A stretch of DNA of 61,287 bases from an uncultured Hyphomicrobiales bacterium (GCA_903851305.1 CAINNX010000151.1:1-61287); one strand, 5' to 3'; shown: positions 35,602 to 45,051, counted from the first letter of the stretch. The notes: generated by a model not told the origin, from the sequence alone. Made by a program: numbers and translations.

Positions 35602-36657
35602 TCAGCCTCGAAAATCAGGTTTTCCCGTGGCGGGGGCCGGATATTCATGGGGGCGCCCCTTGTGATCGAGCACATGGGCGCCTGCAAGATGGTCTGGGGC
35701 GATAGACACCTTGCCATGACCGCCTGGAATATCGAGCACAAAGGCGGGCTGGCACAGGCCCGAGACTGTGCCCCGCAACTGCGAAACGAGCGCACGGGCG
35801 ACATCAAGATCAACCCGGAAATGCGATGTGCCCGGCGCCAGATCGGCCTGATGCAGGTAATAGGGTTTGACCCGCAATTCGACGAAACGCCGCATCAAAG
35901 CGGTAAGGGTTGCAACATCATCATTCACGCCCTTGAGCAGCACGGTCTGACTGACAAGCACAATACCTGCACGCAACAAGCGCGCCAGTGCATGGGCCGC
36001 AGCTTCTCCCAATTCGCGCGGATGATTGGCGTGAAGCGCGACATAGAGCGTTTTTTTGGTCGCAGCCAGCACATCCATCATGGCGTCGTTGATGCGTGCA
36101 GGGTCAACCGCTGGCACGCGCGTGTGAATACGCACGATTTTGACGTGATCAATCGCATCCAATTGTTGCAAAACATCAGCAAGACGACGCGGTGACAAAG
36201 CCAGTGGATCGCCGCCCGTCAGAATGACTTCCCAAATCTCAGAGTGGTTGCGAATGTAATCAAGTGCACCGTCCAGCGCGCTTGCTGATAAAACCTGCTC
36301 GGCTCCCGGCCCCACCATTTCACGCCGGAAACAAAAGCGGCAATAAACCGGACACACATGCAAGAGTTTGAGCAGCACGCGATCTTGATAGCGATGCACA
36401 ATGCCTTCAATCGGCGAATGGGCGCCGTCGCCAATCGGATCGTCCAGCTCTTCGGGCTTGGTGTCGGCCTCTCGAAGATCTGGCACAAATTGACGCGCAA
36501 TCGGATCTTGCGGATCATCGGGGTCGATCAAATCCGCCATTGCTGGTGTAATGGCCAGCGCATAGCGCGCAACAAGTTCATCCAGGCTTGCAACAGAGGC
36601 ACTTTTGACAAGTCCACGCGCGACAAGATCGCTCACCCGATGCACGGCCCCACTCAC
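35602..36657 (-). CDS. epmB: EF-P lysine 2,3-aminomutase EpmB
   Basis: EpmB converts alpha-lysine to (R)-beta-lysine for modification of EF-P. It is a radical-SAM and PLP enzyme of 351 residues; the cluster is CPVYCRFCF (C102, C106, C109). TGGDPLALSPRRL and RIHTRVPAVDPARI are lysine-aminomutase-family text. The GTG start overlaps the epmA stop (GTGA), so translation is coupled. Together with epmA and the divergent efp, the substrate protein is clear. No epmC hydroxylase is visible. Confidence 0.93.
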   Translation of the reverse strand: MSGAVHRVSDLVARGLVKSASVASLDELVARYALAITPAMADLIDPDDPQDPIARQFVPDLREADTKPEELDDPIGDGAHSPIEGIVHRYQDRVLLKLLHVCPVYCRFCFRREMVGPGAEQVLSASALDGALDYIRNHSEIWEVILTGGDPLALSPRRLADVLQQLDAIDHVKIVRIHTRVPAVDPARINDAMMDVLAATKKTLYVALHANHPRELGEAAAHALARLLRAGIVLVSQTVLLKGVNDDVATLTALMRRFVELRVKPYYLHQADLAPGTSHFRVDLDVARALVSQLRGTVSGLCQPAFVLDIPGGHGKVSIAPDHLAGAHVLDHKGRPHEYPAPATGKPDFRG

Positions 36658-37706
36658 GTGCGCGCTCCTGCCAAAGGTGTCCAGATCACATCTTCAATGT
36701 GATGCGCGCCTGTGGCGAGCATCACCAGACGATCAAAGCCCAAAGCAATTCCGCTGGCCTCTGGCATATGCGCCAATGCGTCGAGAAAATCCTCATCAAT
36801 CGGATAGGTCTCTCCATAAATGCGCTGGCGCTCAGCCATGGCCTGTTCAAACCGCTGCCGCTGTTCTTGCGCATCCGTCAGCTCGCCAAAAGCATTGGCG
36901 AGCTCAACACCGCACGCATAAAGCTCAAAGCGTTCAGCAAAGCGCGGATCCGCTGGTGAGCGACGCGCGAGCGCCGCTTCCGATGCTGGATATAAATCCA
37001 GCACAGTGGGCCGCCCCATACCAAGTTTGGGCTCAATGCGGTCTGACACAACTTTCGAAAACAAATCCGACCACGTGTCGTCTTCTGCCACGCGCAGACC
37101 AAGACGTGACACGTTGCTTGCAAGCTTTGCGCGATCTTCAAGACAGTCCGCCAAATCAATCTGCGCATATCTGGCAAAGGCCTCACACAAAGTCAGGCGC
37201 TCGGGCTCGGCAAAGGGATCACAGCTTTGCCCATGAAAAGAAAAAAGCTTCACGCCTGCCGTGCGCGCGGCAAGTCTCAGAAGGGCGCGGCAATCCTCAA
37301 CCAGCGCGCCATAAGGTGCGTCTGCGCGATACCATTCGAGCATGGTGAATTCGGGATGGTGCAGCGGTCCGCGCTCGCCATTGCGCCAGACGGGTCCGAA
37401 GGCATAGAGGCGAGGCTCGCCAGCGGCCAGCAACTTCTTGCAGGCAAATTCGGGGGACGAGTGCAGGTAAAACCGCTGTCCGCGACCGTCAGAGGTTACA
37501 AAATCCGTGGCAAACCCACCGATATGGGCCTCATTGCCAGGGCTCAGCTGGAGAGCCGCCGGCTCCACCTCCACAAAGCCCTGCGCCTCGAAAAACCCTC
37601 GCAGAGCCACTCGGATCCGCGCCCGCACCAACAGGCGGGGGCGGCGGTCCTGATGGACGCCACGATCCCACCAAGGGGAGGCTTTGGCCGAAGCTGGCTT
37701 GGTCAT
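36654..37706 (-). CDS. epmA: EF-P lysine ligase EpmA (PoxA/GenX)
   Basis: EpmA is a paralogue of the class II lysyl-tRNA synthetase catalytic core that ligates beta-lysine to EF-P. The 350 residues carry motif 2 (GPVWRNGERGPLHHPEFTMLEW) split here as VWRNGERG and HHPEFTMLEW, and motif 3 (SGIALGFDRLVMLATG). There is no N-terminal OB anticodon-binding domain, which separates it from LysS. ATG 37706 is used. It is divergent from efp with 127 bp between, and upstream of epmB. Confidence 0.95.
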   Translation of the reverse strand: MTKPASAKASPWWDRGVHQDRRPRLLVRARIRVALRGFFEAQGFVEVEPAALQLSPGNEAHIGGFATDFVTSDGRGQRFYLHSSPEFACKKLLAAGEPRLYAFGPVWRNGERGPLHHPEFTMLEWYRADAPYGALVEDCRALLRLAARTAGVKLFSFHGQSCDPFAEPERLTLCEAFARYAQIDLADCLEDRAKLASNVSRLGLRVAEDDTWSDLFSKVVSDRIEPKLGMGRPTVLDLYPASEAALARRSPADPRFAERFELYACGVELANAFGELTDAQEQRQRFEQAMAERQRIYGETYPIDEDFLDALAHMPEASGIALGFDRLVMLATGAHHIEDVIWTPLAGART

Positions 37707-37833
37707 GGACAGAAATCGATCCTCTCAAGGGGCTAGCGCTGGCTGGCAGGATCGCTATACATGCCCCGCAACAGCCCCGGCAGATGCATATGCTGCCGCA
37801 GCTCGCCCATCAACTTTTTGAGGAAGCCTTCCC

Positions 37834-38403
37834 GTGAAAGTCATCGCCAGTTCGATCCGCAAGGGCAATATCATCGAGCGCGAGGACGGACAGCTCTATG
37901 TCGTTCTCACCGCTGAAAGCTTCCATCCCGGCAAGGGAACACCCACGACCCAGATCGACATGCGCCGTCTGTCGGACGGCGTGAAGACCACGGATCGCTA
38001 CAAGACGACCGAACAGGTCGAGCGTGCCTTCGTCGAAGATCGTGACTTCTCCTTCCTGTATCAGGACGGCGAGGGCTTCCATTTCATGAACGACGAAAGC
38101 TTTGAACAGCTGCAAGTCTCTGATGATATTCTCGGCGATCAGGCTCAATGGCTGCAAGAAGGCATGAAAGTCATCCTGTCGATGTTCAATGGCGTTCCGG
38201 TCGGAATCCAGCTGCCAGCGCGCGTCACGGTCGAAATCACCGAGACCGAGCCGGTTGTGAAAGGCCAGACAGCCTCCTCATCCTACAAGCCCGCCAAGCT
38301 CGCCACCGGCGCGCGCGTCATGGTGCCTCCACATGTGGCGGCTGGCACACGCATCGTCGTGCTGACGGAAGACGGCACTTATGTGGAACGCGCAAAAGAT
38401 TAA
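37834..38403 (+). CDS. efp: Translation elongation factor P
   Basis: EF-P rescues ribosomes stalled at polyproline stretches. The 189 residues have the three beta-barrel domains; the modification site is Lys34 in [10 protein letters not shown], the same number as in E. coli. GTG 37834 has GAGGAAG about 8 nt upstream. The modifying enzymes epmA and epmB are divergently adjacent, so the whole module is together. A terminator follows 27 nt after the stop. Confidence 0.96.
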   Translation: MKVIASSIRKGNIIEREDGQLYVVLTAESFHPGKGTPTTQIDMRRLSDGVKTTDRYKTTEQVERAFVEDRDFSFLYQDGEGFHFMNDESFEQLQVSDDILGDQAQWLQEGMKVILSMFNGVPVGIQLPARVTVEITETEPVVKGQTASSSYKPAKLATGARVMVPPHVAAGTRIVVLTEDGTYVERAKD

Positions 38404-38430
38404 GACCGGCGCCACATCTGTTGATTTTGA

Positions 38431-38460
38431 AACGCCGCCTTTTTGGCGGCGTTTTCTTTT
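38431..38460 (+). terminator. Rho-independent terminator of efp
   Basis: AACGCCGCC/GGCGGCGTT stem with a TTTTT loop, followed by TTCTTTT. Confidence 0.92.
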
Positions 38461-38528
38461 GTGCGGATTTGCTTGCGCCAAAGGGTCGAGCGTAAACTTG
38501 CGCCCATGAAAAGGTTTTCTGGAAAGAC

Positions 38529-38605
<77 letters not shown>

Positions 38606-38613
38606 GCAGCGCG

Positions 38614-39426
38614 TTGCACTATTCGCGCAAAGCCCTTTCCCGTTCAAGAGCGATCTGCCTGTTGGCGTTGCTGATGTGGGCAAATCCCGTCACCGCACAA
38701 AGCCCGACGCCGGCATGCGCTGAAGCCAGCACACCCGCAGGAGGAGCAGCGCTCATCCGTGACCGCCTTGAAATCGAGCTGACTGATGGGCGCCTCCTCA
38801 AGCTCGCCCATCTTGCCCCCTTTGAAGCGAGCCCACGCGGTGTCGCGCGCCGGCAAAATGCCAAAGCCGCCCTGGAGAGCTGGCTTGGCAGCGGCGATAT
38901 CCTGCTGCCCCCTCGCCTGCCTCTGGCCGACCGTTGGGGTCGCATCGAAACCGCGGCCGCGACCAACCGGGGTGAGAACATCGGCCTCAAACTGGTCACA
39001 CTGGGCCTTGCCCGCGTTGGCCCCACGCAATCCGATGCGTGCTTAAGCGCGCTTCTGGAAGCAGAAGACAGGGCCCGCAAGGCAAAGCTTGGTCTGTGGG
39101 CTGATTCCTATTATTCCGTCCTCACAGCTGACCAGCTTGCGGCATTGTCAGCCCATTCGGGGGAATATGTGATCGCCGAAGGGCGGGTGCAGCGGATCGG
39201 ACAAACCGCTGCGCGCTTTTATCTCGACCTTGGGCCAGGCCGCAGTGGTAACCTGAGTGTCACTTTTTCACGGCACGATGCCAAAACTTTTGCTGCGGGC
39301 GGAATCGTGGCTGAAAAGCTCACTGGCCAGATGATCCGTGTACGAGGCGTCATCGAACACAGACCGGGACCACTGATCGAGCTTTTTACGCCTGCTGCCA
39401 TTGAAATGATCGGACTGAAATTGTGA
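38614..39426 (+). CDS. Thermonuclease-fold (SNase-like) secreted protein
   Basis: About 270 residues with an N-terminal signal peptide (RAICLLALLMWANPVTAQ). The next part (about 45-165) has the staphylococcal-nuclease-like pattern: LEIELTDGRLLKLAHLAPFE, WGRIETAAATNRGENIGLKL, LGLARVGP and EAEDRARKAKLGLWAD. The usual catalytic Arg/Glu/Arg set is not clearly complete, so activity is uncertain. The frame is open back to 38443, but that region is antisense to tRNA-Arg. TTG 38614 is the first start beyond the tRNA that keeps the signal peptide, and it has no good ribosome site. Its stop overlaps the next gene (GTGA). Confidence 0.7.
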   Translation: MHYSRKALSRSRAICLLALLMWANPVTAQSPTPACAEASTPAGGAALIRDRLEIELTDGRLLKLAHLAPFEASPRGVARRQNAKAALESWLGSGDILLPPRLPLADRWGRIETAAATNRGENIGLKLVTLGLARVGPTQSDACLSALLEAEDRARKAKLGLWADSYYSVLTADQLAALSAHSGEYVIAEGRVQRIGQTAARFYLDLGPGRSGNLSVTFSRHDAKTFAAGGIVAEKLTGQMIRVRGVIEHRPGPLIELFTPAAIEMIGLKL

Positions 39427-40907
39427 GTGTGGTGACAAAGAGAAAGGGAATGCTGCGCAACACGCCATTTGGTGTCAGTTTTGCGCTCGCCCTTTTTCTG
39501 TCAGGCTGCGCCGCTCTTGATCCGGGTGGTCGCCGTGCGGATTTGCCTGCTGTTCCTACCGCTGCACCACGCACGACCGGCATCGACACGCCACAAGCCT
39601 CCGAACACAAAAGGCTCGTCGCTTTGTTTGGCGGCGAATATCGTTTTCCGGCGGCTGAAATTTATCTCAATGGCATTTTGGTGCGCCTTGCCCAGACGAG
39701 CGAGACACCTTCAGAAGCCTATCGTGTGACCATTCTCAACACACCCATGGTCAATGCCTTCGCCCTGCCCTCCGGCAATCTCTATATGACACGTGGCTTG
39801 CTGGCGCTGGCCAATGATTCCTCCGAGATTGCCGCCGTGATGGCGCATGAGATTTCGCATGTGACCGCACGCCATGCGAGCGCGCGTGCGGAATTGGAAA
39901 AAAATGCACAAGTCATTTCCAAAGCAGCCTCACTGATTCAGGGCCGTCAGAAGAGCGATGAAGTCAAAGCCTCGGGCCGCCTGTCGCTGGCCAGCTTCTC
40001 GCGCCAGCAAGAATTGGAAGCCGACCAGATTGGCGTGCGCGCCATTGCGCGTGCGGGCTATGATCCTTATGGCGCTGCGCGTTTCCTCACGTCACTGGGT
40101 CGCGCCTCCAGCCTGCGCGCCTCGCTGTTTGGGCAGCGAAGCGGTGAAGAACAACCCGATATTCTAGCGACACACCCCTCGACGCCCGAGCGTATTCGCC
40201 AAGCCGTCAATGTCGCTCGCCAATTGGGGGCGCCAGGCCTTGGCCTTGGTGCGCGAGATGAATATTTCAACGCAATTGACGGTATGGATTTTGGCGATGA
40301 TCCGAGCGAAGGTTTTGTGCGCGGACGCCGCTTCCTGCATCCCAAGTTTGGCTTCATCTTCACAGCACCCGAAGGCTTTGCGCTGGAAAATTCGGCGCAA
40401 GCGCTTCTGGGTCTAGCGGGCGGCGGCTCACAAGCTTTGCGCCTTGATAGTGTGAACGTCTCATCCTCACAGGATCTGGGGACGTATCTGGCTTCCGGCT
40501 GGATGGAGGGTCTTGATGCAGCCTCTGTGCGCAACGTGTCACTAAATGGCATACCGGCAGCGATTGGTATGGCACGCGGTGGGGACTGGCAATTTCGTGT
40601 CGCTGTCATCCGCTTCAATGGCGAGGTCTACCGTCTGATCTTCGCCACGCGCAATTTATCCGCCAATATGGATGCGCGCTTCATGGAATCGATTGAAAGC
40701 TTCCGCAAACTGGAAGGCGATGAAGCCCTGCGCACGCGCCCCTTGCGGTTAAAAATTGTCTCTGCCACTCAAGGCGAAAGTGCGGCAAGCCTGTCTCGTC
40801 GCATGGCGGTGGGTGAACAGCAGCTTGAGCAATTTTTGTTGCTCAACGGGCTTGAGAGTGGCGCAGCACTGCGGCCCGATGAGCGTTACAAAGTCGTCGT
40901 TGAATGA
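39423..40907 (+). CDS. M48-family zinc metalloprotease lipoprotein (BepA/YfgC-like)
   Basis: This 494-residue envelope protease has a lipoprotein signal with lipobox LSGC (about residue 26-29). The zinc motif is MAHEISHVTARH (HExxH), and SRQQELEADQIGVRAIARAG carries the third ligand. A family tail after residue 290 ends in a LysM-like segment (SLSRRMAVGEQQLEQFLLLN). Relatives act in outer-membrane protein quality control. The start is GTG 39423, coupled to the upstream gene, or ATG 39450 with AAAGGGA. The stop abuts the convergent hydrolase gene with no gap. Confidence 0.9.
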   Translation: MSVVTKRKGMLRNTPFGVSFALALFLSGCAALDPGGRRADLPAVPTAAPRTTGIDTPQASEHKRLVALFGGEYRFPAAEIYLNGILVRLAQTSETPSEAYRVTILNTPMVNAFALPSGNLYMTRGLLALANDSSEIAAVMAHEISHVTARHASARAELEKNAQVISKAASLIQGRQKSDEVKASGRLSLASFSRQQELEADQIGVRAIARAGYDPYGAARFLTSLGRASSLRASLFGQRSGEEQPDILATHPSTPERIRQAVNVARQLGAPGLGLGARDEYFNAIDGMDFGDDPSEGFVRGRRFLHPKFGFIFTAPEGFALENSAQALLGLAGGGSQALRLDSVNVSSSQDLGTYLASGWMEGLDAASVRNVSLNGIPAAIGMARGGDWQFRVAVIRFNGEVYRLIFATRNLSANMDARFMESIESFRKLEGDEALRTRPLRLKIVSATQGESAASLSRRMAVGEQQLEQFLLLNGLESGAALRPDERYKVVVE

Positions 40908-41774
40908 TCAGGCCAACTTCTGCTTGAACAAATCCATGCTACGTTGCCAAGCAAGCTTGGCGGCTGCCTCCACGTAACGCTCTGGAGACGTATCATTGTG
41001 GAAGGCGTGATTGGCGCCTTCATATATAAAGCTCTGGTAGGTCACGCCCGCCGCCTTCATCGCATTTTCAAAGGGCTCTTTGGTGGCGTTCACACGCGTA
41101 TCAAGCGAACCATAATGCAACATCATCGACGCTTTGATCTTGGGCACATCCTCAAGCTTGGGCGCGACACCATAGAAAGCAACGCCTGCATCCAGACCAG
41201 GTGCTGCAGTGGCAATGGAATTGACGGATCCACCACCCCAGCAAAACCCAACGGCACCGATCTTCATGTGCGGGTTTTTCTGCTTGAATGCTGCAATCAC
41301 GTCAGCTGCTGAGCGCACCACACGCGCCATATCAATTTTGGCGAACATGTCTCGTGCCAGATCTTCATCCTTGGGCGTACCACCATCGGGGGTCAGAAAA
41401 TCGGGCGCGAAAGCGTGAAAGCCCTCCAGCGCCGCGCGCCGCGCGACATCCTCAATATGCGGATTGAGGCCCCGATTTTCGTGGATCACAATCACGAGAT
41501 TGTCTTTGATCTCCGGACCTTTGGCTTTGGGATAGACCAGCGTGCCCTTCAACTCGGGTGAAGCTGTATAGGGCGTGCTGCCCAGACGCGGATCATCGGG
41601 TGCCACCACAGCCGCGCGCGCATAATTGGGTTCGATCACCGCCAGAAAGGCCTGCGCTGCAGCTGTGGAACCAGCCATCGCCACAAGGCGTTCCAGAAAA
41701 ACACGGCGGTCCAGCGGGCAGTGCGTATATTCGTCATAGAGCTCGATCAAAGGCTGATTCAGGGACTGATTCAT
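40908..41774 (-). CDS. Dienelactone hydrolase family protein
   Basis: This alpha/beta hydrolase of 288 residues has the cysteine nucleophile in AVGFCWGGGSVN, aspartate in HYGSLDTRVNAT and histidine in YEGANHAFHNDT, as in dienelactone hydrolases. IVIHENRGLNPHIEDVARR is the family oxyanion segment. Near the N-terminus LDRRVFLERLVAMAGSTAAA looks like a twin-arginine signal. ATG 41774 has AGGAAGGA upstream; the longer frame is rejected. No aromatic-degradation genes are near, so the substrate is unknown. Confidence 0.86.
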   Translation of the reverse strand: MNQSLNQPLIELYDEYTHCPLDRRVFLERLVAMAGSTAAAQAFLAVIEPNYARAAVVAPDDPRLGSTPYTASPELKGTLVYPKAKGPEIKDNLVIVIHENRGLNPHIEDVARRAALEGFHAFAPDFLTPDGGTPKDEDLARDMFAKIDMARVVRSAADVIAAFKQKNPHMKIGAVGFCWGGGSVNSIATAAPGLDAGVAFYGVAPKLEDVPKIKASMMLHYGSLDTRVNATKEPFENAMKAAGVTYQSFIYEGANHAFHNDTSPERYVEAAAKLAWQRSMDLFKQKLA

Positions 41775-41876
41775 GGTCACATCCTTCCTGACAGGCACGT
41801 GTTGAAGAGCGATCGGCCCCGCTGATCCGGGTCGCGGTCTATCCCGTAACTGCTGTGACGTTAGCAGGAGTTGACG

Positions 41877-42746
41877 ATGGCGCAATTAGAGGGTGTCCGG
41901 CGGCACTTCGTGAAGGTAGCCATGGCGGCGCCTTATCTTGAACGCGACCAGGAACACGAGCTCGCTGTGCGCTGGAAAGACCAGCGCGATGAACAGGCTA
42001 TGCACCAGCTGGCGCATGCTCACATGCGCCTGGTGATCGCGCTGGCGTCACGCTTTCGTCATTATGGCTTGCCGGCTGCCGATCTCGTCCAGGAGGGACA
42101 TATCGGCCTACTCGAAGCCGCTGCCCGCTTTGACCCCGCGCGTGAAGTGCGCTTCTCGACCTATGCGACCTGGTGGATTCGCGCCTCCATGCAAGATTAC
42201 ATTCTGCGCAATTGGTCGATTGTGCGTGGCGGCACGTCCTCGGCGCAAAAAGCGCTGTTTTTCAATCTGCGTCGGCTGCGTGCGAAATTGTCGAGCGACA
42301 ATCGCGCGGGCGATCAGACCCGTATTTTCGCCACCATCGCACAAGCCATTGGCGTGTCGCAGTCAGATGTCGAGACGATGAATGCGCGCCTATCGGGGGC
42401 CGACATGTCGCTCAATGCGCCGATGGGCCAAAGCGACAATGGCTCCGTGTCAGAGCAAATGGACTTTCTCGTTGATGATCGTCCCCTGCCCGATGAAACT
42501 GTGACCGAGAGCATCGATGCCCATCGCCGTAGCGATTGGTTGCATGAGGCCATGGGTGTTCTGTCGGAACGTGAATTGCGCATTTTGCGCGAGCGCCGCC
42601 TAGCTGATGAGAGCGCAACACTTGAAGCGCTTGGCGCGCGGCTTGGTATCTCAAAAGAACGTGTGCGCCAGATTGAAAACCGCGCGCTTGAAAAATTACG
42701 CCGCGTGATGATTGAGCGCCACCCTGAAGAAGTGGTCAATGGCTGA
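41877..42746 (+). CDS. rpoH: RNA polymerase sigma-32 factor RpoH (RpoH2-like)
   Basis: This alternative sigma factor directs heat-shock or singlet-oxygen-type stress genes. In its 289 residues, region 2 shows DLVQEGHIGLLEAAARFDPA and FSTYATWWIRASMQDYILRN, the RpoH box is QKALFFNLRRLR, and region 4 ends GISKERVRQIENRALEKLRR. ATG 41877 has AGGAG 6-7 nt upstream; a TTG two codons earlier is unlikely. The position beside carD and fdxA fits RpoH2-type neighbourhoods of Rhizobiales as I recall them. A terminator follows. Confidence 0.93.
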   Translation: MAQLEGVRRHFVKVAMAAPYLERDQEHELAVRWKDQRDEQAMHQLAHAHMRLVIALASRFRHYGLPAADLVQEGHIGLLEAAARFDPAREVRFSTYATWWIRASMQDYILRNWSIVRGGTSSAQKALFFNLRRLRAKLSSDNRAGDQTRIFATIAQAIGVSQSDVETMNARLSGADMSLNAPMGQSDNGSVSEQMDFLVDDRPLPDETVTESIDAHRRSDWLHEAMGVLSERELRILRERRLADESATLEALGARLGISKERVRQIENRALEKLRRVMIERHPEEVVNG

Positions 42747-42765
42747 GCGGCCTTTATTCAACCCA

Positions 42766-42797
42766 TAAAAAAGCCCGGCACTGCCGGGCTTTCTTGT
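42766..42797. terminator. Bidirectional terminator between rpoH and carD
   Basis: GCCCGGCA/TGCCGGGC stem, preceded by six As and followed by TTTCTT. It serves rpoH on plus and carD on minus. Confidence 0.9.
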
Positions 42798-42800
42798 TTC

Positions 42801-44312
42801 TCAGGCAGCTTCTTCAACACCGCCGTTGCCATCCGTATCATCAGGGTCAAGATCACCTTCATCCGCCGCATCGACTTCAACATCGACCTTGGCGCCACGA
42901 CGCGGACCCTTTTGCAATTGAGAATCGATCAGCTTGAGCGATTCCATATCCGTCAGTTTCTGCACAGCTGCGATTTCGCGCGCCATCCGATCAAGCGCTG
43001 CTTCATAAAGCTGGCGCTCGGAATAGGATTGCTCGGGCTGTGCGTCAGAGCGATAAAGATCACGCACGACTTCTGCAATGGCCTGCAGATCACCAGAATT
43101 GATCTTGGCTTCATATTCCTGCGCGCGACGCGACCACATGGTGCGCTTGATACGTGCGCGACCTGTCAGTGTATCGAGCGCCTTCTGCACGGTCTGCGCA
43201 TCGGCGAGCTTGCGGATCGCGCCAGCCAAAACCTTGGGCAGCGGAACCTTCAGCGTCATCTTGTCCTTCATGAAATTAATGACGAACAATTCGAGCTTGA
43301 AGCCAGCCACTTCCTGCTCTTCGATCGCGACGATCTGGCCAACGCCATGTGCCGGATAGACGATGAACTCGCTCTGCTTGAAGCCGGACCGGTTGGAACC
43401 GGGCTTGGCAACAGGCCTTTCTGCCGCTTTTGCCATAGCCGCGGCCGACGCAGGCCGGCCATAGGCGGAGCGCACCACTTCTTCTTTCACGTAAGGCGGA
43501 ATGACTGAGGGGCCAGCCGATGAACCAACGGCAAGCCGCAAAGGCGACAAACGGGCAACCGGTTCAGGCGCGGCTTTGGCAGCAGCCTTCGACTTGGACG
43601 CAGCCTTGGCTTTGGGTGCAGCCTTGGCTTTTGGAACGGCCTTGCTTTCTTCTTTTGACGCAACTTCAGGAGCTGGTGCGTCTGTTTTCTTTTTCGAAGA
43701 GGCTTTTTCAGCGCTCTTCGTTGGGGATTCCATCTTGGCCTTATCTTCCGTTTTTACAGGCTTGGCCGGTGCGGCTGCCTTGGTCGCATTCTTGACCTCG
43801 GGCTTGGCTGCTTTGGCAGGCGCCTTCTCAGGTGTTTTTGTAGATGTCGCGGTAGCCGCCTTAGCCTTTTCAGGCGCCTTGGCAGCGGGCTTATCTGTAG
43901 GTTTGGCCGGGGCCTTCGCAGCCGCTTTCGCAACGGGCTTGGCAATAGGCTTGGCAATGGGCTTGGCAACGACCTTCGCTGGCGCTTTGGCCGCGGGCTT
44001 TGCGCTGGCTTTGGCGGCAGGCTTGGAAGCAACTTTGGTAGCAACCTTGGCTACAGGCTTGGCTACAGGCTTGGCGGGTGCTTTTGCAGGGGCCTTGGCA
44101 GGCGCTTTGGCTGGGGCTTTCGCAGCAGCCTTGGCAGGCGCTTTGGCGGTAGCCTTAGCCGCAGGCTTGGTGGTTTTTGTCACAGCGGGTGCTTTGCCTT
44201 TGGCTGCTGGGGCTTTGGTCTCGGCCTTGCCTTTAGAGGCGGCTGAGCTGGATTTGTCGCTGGATTTGGCGCTCTTGGATTTCGATGCGGTGACGGACTT
44301 CTTCGACGCCAT
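42801..44312 (-). CDS. carD: CarD/CdnL-type transcription factor with histone-H1-like N-terminal extension
   Basis: The last ~197 residues are a CarD/CdnL RNA-polymerase-binding protein: FKQSEFIVYPAHGVGQIVAI (Tudor-like N-lobe), ELFVINFMKDKMTLKVPL, and a helical DNA-binding part with RIKRTMWSRRAQEYEAKINS, then an acidic tail. Residues 1-250 are almost only Lys, Ala and Pro in PAKA/PVAK-type repeats, like eukaryotic H1 tails or AlgP. ATG 44312 (MASKKSVTAS) is preferred to 44333. Rhizobial CarD proteins are usually under 200 residues as I recall, so the 306-residue extension is unusual. It lies downstream of fdxA, convergent with rpoH. Confidence 0.9.
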   Translation of the reverse strand: MASKKSVTASKSKSAKSSDKSSSAASKGKAETKAPAAKGKAPAVTKTTKPAAKATAKAPAKAAAKAPAKAPAKAPAKAPAKPVAKPVAKVATKVASKPAAKASAKPAAKAPAKVVAKPIAKPIAKPVAKAAAKAPAKPTDKPAAKAPEKAKAATATSTKTPEKAPAKAAKPEVKNATKAAAPAKPVKTEDKAKMESPTKSAEKASSKKKTDAPAPEVASKEESKAVPKAKAAPKAKAASKSKAAAKAAPEPVARLSPLRLAVGSSAGPSVIPPYVKEEVVRSAYGRPASAAAMAKAAERPVAKPGSNRSGFKQSEFIVYPAHGVGQIVAIEEQEVAGFKLELFVINFMKDKMTLKVPLPKVLAGAIRKLADAQTVQKALDTLTGRARIKRTMWSRRAQEYEAKINSGDLQAIAEVVRDLYRSDAQPEQSYSERQLYEAALDRMAREIAAVQKLTDMESLKLIDSQLQKGPRRGAKVDVEVDAADEGDLDPDDTDGNGGVEEAA

Positions 44313-44712
44313 GACGTGGGCACTCCATTTCATGCCCCGGGTTGGAAACCGAGACGGGGGCTGGGAGCGATACGCATCTCCCGGGTCAGAGCCGAGCGCA
44401 GTTTGCCTTCACGGACCCCCAACCCATCGGGCGGCGATCAGGCGCATGCGCGACTCCTCAGTCGCCTTCGCGATGTGTTCGGATGTCAAACTCCGCCGCT
44501 GGCCGAAGCCGTGGCAAAGTCCCTGTTTGACGCTGAGCCACGCTAAAGCTTGGCCGAAACCGACACGAAAACAAAAACCTCGACTGTTAAGACTTTGCCT
44601 ATCACAAAAATCGATCGAAATCAAAGGATTCCAGCCCGCCAAGCGCTGCGTGCGCCGGGCTGGTTAACTTTTCGATCAACAAAGCCGAACTGTCTGGGCT
44701 TTACTTGGGATA
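44313..44712. other. 400-bp gene-free stretch between fdxA and carD
   Basis: No convincing coding frame is seen. It holds a perfect 8-bp inverted repeat, CCAGCCCG (44631-44638) and CGGGCTGG (44656-44663), behind fdxA; there is no T run. The remainder should contain the carD promoter and leader. Confidence 0.5.
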
Positions 44713-45051
44713 TCAGTCGCCTTGACCTGGATTGGTCGAGAAATGCGCTTCGAGCTTGCCGGGCTTGCCGTCCCATTCCTTGGCGTCGGCAGGCGGGTCA
44801 CGCTTGATTGTGATATTGGGCCAGGTCTTGGCCATATCAGCGTTCAGGGTCAGCCACTTTTCCAGCCCCGGCTCGGTGTCGGGCTTGATGGCTTCCGCCG
44901 GGCATTCAGGTTCGCAGACGCCGCAATCGATACATTCGTCCGGGTGGATGACGAGCATATTCTCGCCCTCGTAGAAGCAATCCACGGGGCACACTTCCAC
45001 GCAATCCATATATTTGCACTTGATGCAATTTTCGCCGACGACGTAGGTCAT
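44713..45051 (-). CDS. fdxA: 7Fe ferredoxin FdxA
   Basis: This low-potential electron carrier with [3Fe-4S] and [4Fe-4S] clusters is 112 residues long. The cysteines lie in [20 protein letters not shown] and [17 protein letters not shown], the FdxA pattern, followed by the characteristic [20 protein letters not shown] tail. ATG 45051 has GGAG about 8 nt upstream; the frame extends a few codons more. It lies 103 nt after the S4-protein gene on the same strand. Confidence 0.95.
   Translation of the reverse strand: MTYVVGENCIKCKYMDCVEVCPVDCFYEGENMLVIHPDECIDCGVCEPECPAEAIKPDTEPGLEKWLTLNADMAKTWPNITIKRDPPADAKEWDGKPGKLEAHFSTNPGQGD

Noticed and set aside
43563-44312. Repeated short DNA units resembling a direct-repeat or CRISPR array
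   Set aside because: The units are imperfect, have no spacers and stay in frame with the Lys-Ala-Pro repeats of carD; there are no cas genes.
44409-44642. 77-residue minus-strand frame between fdxA and carD
   Set aside because: No ribosome site, no recognisable sequence and no conserved context.
43501-44667. 388-residue plus-strand frame rich in Ala and Leu
   Set aside because: It is the exact antisense of the Lys/Ala/Pro repeat of carD; the biased codons keep the reverse frame open.
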